Assembly (NCBI GenBank): GCA_023442755.1
Contig: JAEZXS010000008.1
Location: forward strand, 1-5,411
Reading direction: 5' to 3'
DNA from: Pseudomonadota bacterium
Lineage (GTDB): Bacteria > Desulfobacterota > Syntrophobacteria > Syntrophobacterales > Syntrophobacteraceae
Length of the DNA stretch: 5,411 bases
Positions 1 through 5,411 of the stretch are shown here, piece by piece (positions within the stretch are counted from its first letter, which is position 1; each line of letters starts with the position of its first letter). The translations under genes were made by a program, and so were the position numbers. Below the pieces are notes generated by a model. The model had not been told where the DNA came from. It searched no databases and saw only the letters and a list, made by a program, of their open reading frames with translations.

Positions 1-690
1 ATCTTTGAATTCGTCTATTTCGCACGGCCGGACAGCAACATCTTCGGCCACAACGTCTATTCCTGCCGCAAACGGCTCGGGCACCTCATGGCAAAGGAGA
101 ATCCCTCGCTGCACGCCGACCTGGTCATGCCCTTTCCGGACTCCGGCAATTACGCCGCCCTGGGATATGCGGAAGAATCCCGCATTCCGCTCGAGATGGG
201 CATAATCAGAAATCATTATGTCGGCCGCACCTTCATTCAACCCAGCCAGGCGATGCGCGACTTCAGCGTGCGTGTTAAATTGAACCCGGTAAAGGAATTG
301 TTGAGCGGGAAAAGTGTTATCCTGGTCGAGGATTCGATCATCCGCGGCACAACGACCCGCACGCGCATCAATGCTCTCCGGCAGGCCGGGGCAAAAGATG
401 TGCACATGGTCGTAAGCTGCCCGCCGCACAGGTATCCCTGCCCCTATGGCATCGATTTTTCGACGAAGGGAGAACTGATTGCCGCAACGCATTCGGTCGA
501 AGCGATCCGGGATTTCATCGGACTGGATTCCCTCAACTACCTCAGCCTGGACGGACTCCTGGAAGGTGCCGGCGCCACCCGGGAAAAACATCCGTTCTGC
601 CTTGCGTGCTTTACAGGCGAATACCCCGTTCTGTTCGAACGGGAAGTGCGGAAGAACTGTTTCGAGGAGAAGGCGAGAAAGGCAAAATAA
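1..690 (+). CDS. purF: Amidophosphoribosyltransferase (PurF), C-terminal part, 5' truncated by window edge
   Basis: This enzyme catalyses the first committed step of cytoplasmic de novo purine synthesis: PRPP plus glutamine gives 5-phosphoribosylamine. The frame is open from base 1, and 229 residues are visible of the usual 470-500. The missing part holds the N-terminal glutaminase domain. The visible part is the phosphoribosyltransferase domain. It begins IFEFVYFARPDSNIFG, continues with PDSGNYAALGYAEES and NHYVGRTFIQP, and carries the PRPP-binding loop VILVEDSIIRGTT at codons 106-118. Cysteines at codon 147 (PCPYGID) and codons 200 and 203 (FCLACFTG) match three of the four Fe-S ligands known in Bacillus subtilis PurF. 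The fourth normally sits just before IFEF, immediately outside the window. Small departures from consensus are SRIP where most have SGIP, and EDSII where most have DDSIV. The gene stops with TAA at 688-690 and is followed by a hairpin. The family assignment is very secure. Whether it is the only PurF in the genome cannot be told. Confidence 0.96.
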   Translation: MFEFVYFARPDSNIFGHNVYSCRKRLGHLMAKENPSLHADLVMPFPDSGNYAALGYAEESRIPLEMGIIRNHYVGRTFIQPSQAMRDFSVRVKLNPVKELLSGKSVILVEDSIIRGTTTRTRINALRQAGAKDVHMVVSCPPHRYPCPYGIDFSTKGELIAATHSVEAIRDFIGLDSLNYLSLDGLLEGAGATREKHPFCLACFTGEYPVLFEREVRKNCFEEKARKAK

Positions 691-743
691 CCAGGTGACT
701 CGAACAGCCCGCTCCCGCGGCATCTCACTTTCATGAACATATG

Positions 744-787
744 CAGGGCCGAACCGGTTCGATTGTCTTTCGTCCGGTTCGGCCTTT
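744..787 (+). terminator. GC-rich hairpin after purF, probable intrinsic terminator with a weak U-tract
   Basis: The arms at 747-757 and 774-784 pair perfectly over 11 bases (GGCCGAACCGG with its complement) around a 16-base loop. A745 can pair with T786, with a G-T wobble between. The stem is followed only by TTT and then AGAGTCT, so the U-tract is short. It lies 57 bases after the purF stop and ends about 12 bases before the next start codon at 799, so it could also affect translation of that gene. The octamer CCGGTTCG occurs as a direct repeat at 754-761 and 774-781, exactly 20 bases apart. The hairpin is seen directly; its role as a terminator is inferred. Confidence 0.6.
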
Positions 788-798
788 AGAGTCTCCGA

Positions 799-2694
799 AT
801 GTATAATCAGCTCATCTACTTCATCGTCGTACTGCTTATTTTCAATTTGCAGCAGTCGGGCAAACCTCCCGCTGCAGTTCCCAACATCAACATCCCCTAC
901 ATCCTGATTACCTTTTTGTTCTTTGCGGCCTATTCCAGGGCGGTTTTCCAGAAAATCCAGCGCCAGGCTTCCGAACAGGTATTTCTCTCATCAATTACCC
1001 GCAGCTATCACCGGGCGCTGTCCCGGCTGTCGGTGATGGCAATCGGCTGGCTCTGCCTCTATATCTATATATTCAACCTGGACGTTTACCTGCAATTGTA
1101 CGTGCCGGGCTTCAATGAATTCGCCACGGTGTCGGGCCTCGCAGGGATCGCCATCTACCTCGCACACATGGCCGTCATCTGGTACTGCAGCTACCCGATA
1201 TACCGGACCATTCACAGCTCGGAGGTGAGCCGCTTCAAGTTCATCCGTGGCCATCTTTCCTTCAACATGGTCATCCTCATCCCGTGGCTTCTCATATCGA
1301 TCGTCCTCGACCTGCTTCAGCTCATAAAAATGCCGTCGTTCTTTTCTTCGGGACTTGGAGAGGTCATCCTGATCGCCCTGGCAATGATCGGCTTCGTGCT
1401 GCTCGGCCCATGGCTGATCGTACGGCTGTGGAGATGCGAGCCTCTGCCCTCGGATTCCAGGACGACGGAAATAGAACAGTATTGCAGCGAACACGGGTTC
1501 CGGGTTGGCGGATTTTATCTCTGGCCGCTTTTCGGCGGTGAAATGCTGACCGCGGGAATCGTCGGCATCCTGCCGGGGCTGCGCTACATTCTGATCACGT
1601 CCGGCCTTTTGAGAATACTGGACATTTCCGAAATAAAGGCCGTCGTGGCCCATGAGATGGGACATGTGCGAAAGAAGCACCTCCTCCTTTTCGTCCTGCT
1701 CTTCATCCTGTTCATGGTGCTGGTCTACAGCGTGAGCGATACGGCGATGCTCCTGCTCCTGTCCAACAGGACAGTCCTGGAATGGGTGCTCTCATCGGGT
1801 TTTTCCAGCTCGACCCTTATCTCGTTTTTTACGAGCATCACCATGGTCATTTTCATGGTCCTCTATTTCCGCTTCATTTTCGGTTTTTTCCTTCGCAACT
1901 GCGAGCGGCAGGCCGACCTCTACGCCATGGAACTCCTGGGGAGCCCCCTTCCCCTGGTATCCTCGTTCGAAAAGATCGCCTATCACAGCGGCAGGATAGA
2001 AGATGTTCCGAGCTGGCACCATTACAGCATCCGGCAGCGGATCCAGTTTCTGCTCGCAGCATTCGAGAACCGCGCTCTGATCCGGAAACACAATCGGAGC
2101 CTTTACAGTTGGGCGATCACGTTCATAGTGATCGTATCCGCCCTTTCATTTGCCGGCATCCAGTCGAATCAGAGCAAGACGGTCAAGAACTGGGCAAACG
2201 ACATCCAACTGGGAATTGTCGAACAGCAACTTGCAAAGCAACCCGAAAACACCCAGATCCAGGCGGCTTACGGTGGGATACTTTTCGAGAGGGGACGCTA
2301 CTCGGAGGCCGAGTCAGTCTGGCGGGCAGCCTTGGGCCATGATCCCCAAAACTCCACTATCCTGAACAACCTGGCCTGGCTCTACGCGACTTCACCTCCA
2401 CCGCACAGGAAACCCGAGGAAGCGCTCAGGTTCGCTCTCAAGGCCGCGGACATCGACCCGACGCCTCATGTACTCGACACCCTGGCCGAAGCCTACTATG
2501 CAAACGGCCGCTATGAGGATGCTATCGACACCATCGAAGAAGCCCTCATTAGGCAGGAGGCCCAGCCGGGGAAGGGAGCCGACCTGACGGACTATTTCCT
2601 CCGGCAGAAGGAAAAGTTCGAAAAAGCCTTTCGGAACGAGGAATCGAAGGTGCTGAGCGGTCCCGGTATTTTTACTCAAAAGCATCGAGGCTGA
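799..2694 (+). CDS. Polytopic membrane M48 family zinc metalloprotease with C-terminal TPR domain
   Basis: This is a predicted zinc endopeptidase of the M48 (HtpX/Ste24-like) family in the cytoplasmic membrane; its substrate is unknown. The zinc motif HEMGH is at residues 285-289, and the downstream third ligand is E369 in ERQAD (369-373, the family's ExxxD pattern). A conserved WHHYSIRQRI segment at 406-415 matches the HP/RI motif that follows in the family. About nine hydrophobic segments are visible, near residues 4-17, 32-50, 76-98, 109-134, 153-176, 187-210, 294-311, 338-365 and 436-454. Residues 485-588 form about three TPR units, including NNLAWLYATSPPP and LDTLAEAYYANGRYEDAI. At 631 residues it is far longer than HtpX (about 290) or Ste24 (about 420-450), because of extra N-terminal membrane segments and the TPRs. 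ATG 799 is the first start after an in-frame TAG at 787, but only a weak AGAG (788-791) serves as ribosome binding site. The last codons and the TGA stop lie inside a REP-like repeat. The M48 call is firm and the cellular role is not. Confidence 0.9.
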   Translation: MYNQLIYFIVVLLIFNLQQSGKPPAAVPNINIPYILITFLFFAAYSRAVFQKIQRQASEQVFLSSITRSYHRALSRLSVMAIGWLCLYIYIFNLDVYLQLYVPGFNEFATVSGLAGIAIYLAHMAVIWYCSYPIYRTIHSSEVSRFKFIRGHLSFNMVILIPWLLISIVLDLLQLIKMPSFFSSGLGEVILIALAMIGFVLLGPWLIVRLWRCEPLPSDSRTTEIEQYCSEHGFRVGGFYLWPLFGGEMLTAGIVGILPGLRYILITSGLLRILDISEIKAVVAHEMGHVRKKHLLLFVLLFILFMVLVYSVSDTAMLLLLSNRTVLEWVLSSGFSSSTLISFFTSITMVIFMVLYFRFIFGFFLRNCERQADLYAMELLGSPLPLVSSFEKIAYHSGRIEDVPSWHHYSIRQRIQFLLAAFENRALIRKHNRSLYSWAITFIVIVSALSFAGIQSNQSKTVKNWANDIQLGIVEQQLAKQPENTQIQAAYGGILFERGRYSEAESVWRAALGHDPQNSTILNNLAWLYATSPPPHRKPEEALRFALKAADIDPTPHVLDTLAEAYYANGRYEDAIDTIEEALIRQEAQPGKGADLTDYFLRQKEKFEKAFRNEESKVLSGPGIFTQKHRG

Positions 2695-2707
2695 AAGCCT
2701 CTCCCAC
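2678..2707 (-). repeat. REP-like palindromic repeat, copy 1, overlapping the protease stop codon
   Basis: Read on the minus strand, this 30-base element begins GTGGGAGAGGCTTTCAGCCT and ends in GATGCTTTT. It contains the hairpin GAGGCT-loop-AGCCTC (plus-strand 2687-2701, 6-base stem, 3-base loop). It matches copy 2 at 4412-4441 in inverted orientation at 29 of 30 positions. The GTGGGAG head followed by a short GC-rich palindrome resembles the REP elements of pseudomonads and other bacteria that are linked to RAYT (TnpA-REP) transposases; that family link is inferred from resemblance. The element encodes the last residues (KHRG) and the TGA stop of the M48 gene. The only mismatch with copy 2, A2694, is the third base of that stop codon. 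Confidence 0.75.
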
Positions 2708-2767
2708 GAATAGTATACTCGGCTGGGAGATCTCGGGTTGACGAGAGTCGACGATACTGCGGCCCCC

Positions 2768-2774
2768 GAGGAGG
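2768..2774 (+). promoter_or_regulatory. Strong Shine-Dalgarno (GAGGAGG) that fixes a TTG start
   Basis: GAGGAGG sits six bases before TTG 2781, which is near-ideal spacing. It supports TTG as the true start of the flavoprotein, placing the FAD-binding fold (DVLVIGSGAAG) only six residues from the N-terminus, as expected for this family. No convincing promoter was found in the 86-base gap before it. TATACT at 2714-2719 is a possible -10 box, but it lacks a good -35 partner. Confidence 0.8.
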
Positions 2775-2780
2775 CGGCAA

Positions 2781-4358
2781 TTGGAACACATTTCCTGCGA
2801 TGTTCTCGTCATTGGAAGCGGCGCGGCTGGTTTGAGAGCCGCCATAGCGGCCCGCGAGGCCGGGGCCGAAGTAATCGTCCTGTCCAAGGCAAAAACCGGA
2901 AAGGCTACCTGCACCGGATTCAGCGCCGGGGTAATGGCAGGCTCCTGTGACGAAGCAACCCATGTCAAACACTCCGAGAATACCTTCGCGGCCGGACGCG
3001 GCCTGAACCGGCCCGACCTCGTCGAAATTCTCGTCAACGAAGCCCCCCTCCGACACTGCGAACTCGTGAACTGGGGCATCCGCGCCGAATTCCAGAACGG
3101 CTACCTTTTTGCGAAAGGCTCGCCTCCCATAATGGGGGAAGAAATCGTTCGCTGCCTCATCAGGCGAAACGAAGAGATCGGCACCCGGTTCCTCGGCGGT
3201 CTTCTCGCGACAAACCTTATGATGGAAGATGATGCGGCCGCGGTCCTCGCTTACGCGTACGCCTCGCGCAAATGGCTCGGCATATCCGCCGAGGCCGTTG
3301 TCTGTGCCGCCGGTGGGGCCGCCGCATTGTACCTGCGCCACGATAATCCCGGACGGATGCTGGGCGACGGCTGCAGGCTGGCACTGGAGGCCGGGGCGGT
3401 GCTCCAGGACATGGAATTCGTGCAGTTCTACCCGCTCTGCCTGGCCGAACCCGGGCTTCCGCCCATGGTGATTCCTCCGAGACTTGCCGACCGAGGACGG
3501 CTCACGAACACCACCGGCGAGGAAATACTCGAAAAGTACGGCATCGAAGAACGCCCGGCCGGCGAGAGGGCCCGTGACCGGCTGTCACGCGCGCTGTTCC
3601 AGGAGATCCACCGCAGGGAAGAGACCGTGCGACTCGATCTTACCGGGCAGCCCCGGGAGGTCTGGACGAGCGACCCGTTTGCCCACGACGTGATGCATAT
3701 CTTTGGGGAGCGCTTCGGAGCATTCCATCGCCCCGTCCGCGTCGCACCTGCGGCCCACCATTCTATGGGGGGAATTCAAATCGATGCATCGGGCGCCTCG
3801 TCCGTTCCGGGACTGTTCGCAGCGGGGGAAGCAGCGAGCGGGATTCACGGCGCGAACCGAATGGGAGGAAACGCGCTCAGCGACACCCTGGTTTTTGGTG
3901 CGCGCGCCGGCTCTTCCGCCGCTGCGTGGGCGCACGGAAGCGCCGGGAAGGGATCGCAGGCAATGCCGCGCCTCGAAACGCTTGCCGCGAGATGGCAAAA
4001 TTCGAGTTCCCCCGGTAAAAACATCCGCGAAAGACTCCGGCAGATCATGTGGCGGGAAGGCGGGTTGCTACGCAACCGCGAAGGGCTCATCCGCACTGCT
4101 GAGGATATCCGGCAGATCAGAAGCCAAATCTTCCCGGGTGCCCCCGGAAGCTGCGGCGACATCCGGGAAGTGGTCGAAGTCTCGTCCGCCACACGCGTAG
4201 CGGGGCTCATAATCGAAGCTGCCCTGAGAAGAAGCGAGAGCCGCGGAGCCCACTTCCGCGAGGATTTCCCTGACCAGGACGACAGCAACTGGCGCGGCCA
4301 TCTCCAGGTGCATGCAAAATCCGCAGAAGAGGACACGTGGGAGTTTGTCCCTGACTGA
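2781..4358 (+). CDS. FAD-dependent oxidoreductase, succinate dehydrogenase/fumarate reductase flavoprotein family
   Basis: This 525-residue protein is a probable soluble flavoenzyme related to FrdA/SdhA and L-aspartate oxidase; its substrate is unknown. The FAD dinucleotide-binding motif GSGAAG is at residues 12-17. HHSMGGI at 326-332 and HGANRMGGNALSDTLVFG at 356-373, with R360, match the substrate and FAD sites of the family. A C-terminal helical domain follows (about 410-500) with the conserved SESRGAH at 485-491. The region after the FAD motif lacks the histidine used for covalent flavin attachment in SdhA/FrdA, so FAD is probably bound non-covalently. Two active-site elements differ from FrdA: QFYPL with Y217 replaces the usual QFHPTG, and the RGEGG loop appears shortened to DRGRLTN (R238, R240). 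There is no signal peptide, no heme domain and no adjacent iron-sulfur or anchor subunit, so it is probably not a respiratory Frd/Sdh complex. It starts at TTG behind a strong GAGGAGG and is bracketed by two inverted REP-like elements. The family is secure; the reaction is not. Confidence 0.92.
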   Translation: MEHISCDVLVIGSGAAGLRAAIAAREAGAEVIVLSKAKTGKATCTGFSAGVMAGSCDEATHVKHSENTFAAGRGLNRPDLVEILVNEAPLRHCELVNWGIRAEFQNGYLFAKGSPPIMGEEIVRCLIRRNEEIGTRFLGGLLATNLMMEDDAAAVLAYAYASRKWLGISAEAVVCAAGGAAALYLRHDNPGRMLGDGCRLALEAGAVLQDMEFVQFYPLCLAEPGLPPMVIPPRLADRGRLTNTTGEEILEKYGIEERPAGERARDRLSRALFQEIHRREETVRLDLTGQPREVWTSDPFAHDVMHIFGERFGAFHRPVRVAPAAHHSMGGIQIDASGASSVPGLFAAGEAASGIHGANRMGGNALSDTLVFGARAGSSAAAWAHGSAGKGSQAMPRLETLAARWQNSSSPGKNIRERLRQIMWREGGLLRNREGLIRTAEDIRQIRSQIFPGAPGSCGDIREVVEVSSATRVAGLIIEAALRRSESRGAHFREDFPDQDDSNWRGHLQVHAKSAEEDTWEFVPD

Positions 4359-4411
4359 CAGCATTTCAATCCGCGGATACCGTGTCCACAAGAGAAACCG
4401 ATTAATCCCTT

Positions 4412-4441
4412 GTGGGAGAGGCTTCCAGCCTCGATGCTTTT
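4412..4441 (+). repeat. REP-like palindromic repeat, copy 2, in the convergent intergenic region
   Basis: The element begins GTGGGAGAGGCTTCCAGCCT and ends in GATGCTTTT, with hairpin arms GAGGCT (4418-4423) and AGCCTC (4427-4432) around a TCC loop. It is the inverted counterpart of 2678-2707, with a single mismatch at 4425. It lies 53 bases after the flavoprotein stop. The upstream CCACAAG (4386-4392) can also pair with CTTGTGG (4409-4415), which includes the head of the repeat, giving a second, competing 7-base stem. The repeat could weaken or end transcription from the flavoprotein gene, since the hairpin is followed by GATGCTTTT, but the T-run is distant from the stem. No transposase gene lies in the window. 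Confidence 0.75.
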
Positions 4442-4492
4442 AGCGCTTTGGATTCCCGGTAGTTTATCGCACCTGTCGATGTAAAGACTTTT

Positions 4493-4532
4493 ATCCGCAG
4501 ATTTCGGGGATTTGCGCAGATTTTCGCAGATT
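4493..4532. repeat. Four tandem 10-base units (TTCGCAGATT-like) in intergenic DNA
   Basis: The units are ATCCGCAGAT (4493-4502), TTCGGGGATT (4503-4512), TGCGCAGATT (4513-4522) and TTCGCAGATT (4523-4532). The consensus is roughly TTCGCAGATT, written AATCTGCGAA on the other strand. The 10-base spacing matches about one helical turn. Degenerate AATCTGCG-type runs like this are common in the intergenic DNA of many environmental bacteria; that is recalled from general experience. The function is unknown. It is too short, and lacks spacers, for a CRISPR array. Confidence 0.65.
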
Positions 4533-4583
4533 GAAAGCAAGGGATTTGTCAAGAACTCCAGGGGGGCGCGGGGGAATCATTCC

Positions 4584-5411
4584 CTACGAAAACCGCAGGA
4601 CCGGTTTGACGGTTATTCCGTTGACGGAATCCTCTATGGCGTCATTGATGCGCGATGCCGGGTATTCGCGTATCAGCCGGTCGAAGGGGAAGTCTCCCGC
4701 CCGCCAGTTTCGGATCAGGAAGGGAAGAAACTCCTGCGGGTTGCTGTCACCGGCGATACTGTAGAAGACTTTCTGGCGGAGGCCGGGTCTTTTGGGAGAT
4801 ACGCCTTCACCCGGCGCATCGGCCGAGATGCCGAGCAGGGAGGCTTTTCCGTCCGGGGTAAGAGCCCGTATGGCAATGTCGATCAGGCGCGAAAGTCCCG
4901 TCGTCTCGACGGCGTAATCGACGTTTTTTGCAATTTTGGCCAACCCGGCGCCGACGTCTTCCCGACCGCCGTCTATCACCGCTGTGGCGCCCAGTTCCCG
5001 GGCCAGGTCCAGCCGCGAGGCGATCTTGTCGACGGCTATTATAGGGGATGCTCCGGCAAGGCGCGCCGCCATCACGGCGGCCAACCCCACAGTTCCCGTA
5101 CCGAAAACCGCTATTGCCTGGCCGGACCGCGGCTTGAGTTCGTTCAGCACGGTTCCGGCGCCCGCCTGAATCCCACATCCCAAAGGGGCCAGAGTTGCCA
5201 GTGCATTATCGTCTGCGGCATCGACCCGCACCGCGTTTCTTTCCCGGGTCAGTGCATGGAAGGCAAGGGATGACTGCCCCATGAGGAACGCGCTTACAGG
5301 ATATCCTGCGGCATCCCGGACGGCGGGGGAGCCATCGAGCCGCGTTCCGCCGAAATTCAGTTCGTCGAAGGACACGCAGCGGGCCGGCTTCCCTTCGCGG
5401 CACCCGGCACA
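4584..5411 (-). CDS. Zinc-dependent NAD alcohol dehydrogenase (aryl-alcohol dehydrogenase-like), N-terminus cut by window edge
   Basis: This medium-chain dehydrogenase/reductase probably oxidises a primary, perhaps aromatic, alcohol to the aldehyde with NAD. The frame is open to the right edge, and 275 residues are visible of the roughly 365 usual, so about 90-95 are missing. The visible part starts at the structural zinc lobe: cysteines at visible codons 1, 4 and 12 match the last three of the four structural ligands. Next come NFGGTRLDG and FLMGQSSLAFHAL, which are typical of benzyl/aryl-alcohol dehydrogenases. The catalytic-zinc cysteine is in LGCGIQAGAG (codon 79), followed by the Rossmann motif GTGTVG (codons 104-109). 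The aspartate in AVDK (codon 128) at the end of the second strand favours NAD over NADP. The GTG at 5373-5375 is not the true start, because coding continues upstream through the zinc lobe. The stop is TAG at 4584-4586. It is convergent with the flavoprotein gene and 225 bases from it. The family is secure; substrate preference is inferred from motif resemblance only. Confidence 0.93.
   Translation of the reverse strand, partial: CAGCREGKPARCVSFDELNFGGTRLDGSPAVRDAAGYPVSAFLMGQSSLAFHALTRERNAVRVDAADDNALATLAPLGCGIQAGAGTVLNELKPRSGQAIAVFGTGTVGLAAVMAARLAGASPIIAVDKIASRLDLARELGATAVIDGGREDVGAGLAKIAKNVDYAVETTGLSRLIDIAIRALTPDGKASLLGISADAPGEGVSPKRPGLRQKVFYSIAGDSNPQEFLPFLIRNWRAGDFPFDRLIREYPASRINDAIEDSVNGITVKPVLRFS

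Noticed and set aside
991..1680. A 229-codon open frame on the - strand
   Set aside because: It is antisense to the membrane part of the M48 gene; its charged, low-complexity composition is that of a complement of hydrophobic codons.
2714..2743. TATACT (2714-2719) and TTGACG (2738-2743) as promoter boxes for the flavoprotein
   Set aside because: They occur in the wrong order, and neither has a partner at 16-18 base spacing, so no promoter is claimed.
2676..3341. A 221-codon open frame on the - strand
   Set aside because: It is antisense to the FAD-binding domain of the flavoprotein, spans a REP-like element and shows no domain logic.
4493..4532. Possible CRISPR array
   Set aside because: The repeats are 10 bases with no spacers between units and no cas genes are present.
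4572..4584. GGGAAT-C-ATTCCC palindrome at the end of the dehydrogenase gene
   Set aside because: The one-base centre cannot form a good hairpin, there is no following U-tract, and it overlaps the stop codon, so chance or coding constraint is enough.
4512..5273. A 253-codon open frame on the + strand
   Set aside because: It lies opposite the clearly recognisable alcohol dehydrogenase, starts inside the 10-base repeat array and has no recognisable motif. It is a GC-rich shadow frame.

Overview
The window is GC-rich, gene-dense bacterial DNA with four protein genes and short intergenic gaps. No RNA genes, CRISPR arrays, transposase genes or phage genes are visible. The protein flavour (a PurF with Fe-S ligands, a stand-alone fumarate-reductase-like flavoprotein, an aryl-alcohol-type dehydrogenase, an M48 membrane protease fused to TPRs) and the intergenic repeats suggest a free-living, probably anaerobic deltaproteobacterium, such as a syntroph or sulfate reducer. 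That placement is inference from memory, not from a search.

Layout: (1) 1-690, + strand, the C-terminal half of amidophosphoribosyltransferase (PurF), cut by the left edge one codon after a predicted Fe-S cysteine. (2) 744-787, a GC-rich hairpin, probably the purF terminator, ending just before the next gene. (3) 799-2694, + strand, a polytopic M48 metalloprotease with about nine membrane segments and a C-terminal TPR domain. (4) 2678-2707, a REP-like palindromic repeat that overlaps the end of the protease gene and supplies its last codons and stop. (5) 2781-4358, + strand, an FAD-dependent oxidoreductase of the succinate dehydrogenase/fumarate reductase flavoprotein family, starting at TTG behind a strong Shine-Dalgarno. 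(6) 4359-4583, a convergent intergenic region of 225 bases with a second REP-like copy (4412-4441, inverted relative to the first, 29 of 30 bases matching) and a 40-base array of four 10-base units (4493-4532). (7) 4584-5411, - strand, a zinc-dependent NAD alcohol dehydrogenase whose N-terminus lies beyond the right edge.

The genes do not form an obvious pathway. purF is separated from the protease by a hairpin. The flavoprotein has its own ribosome binding site, is bracketed by the two inverted REP-like copies and has no iron-sulfur or membrane-anchor partner subunit next to it. The dehydrogenase converges on it from the other side. The points most worth a second look are the membrane protease-TPR fusion with its predicted split topology, the REP-like element that ends the protease reading frame, and the remodelled active-site region of the flavoprotein. 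I do not see clear evidence of a wholly new multi-gene system.
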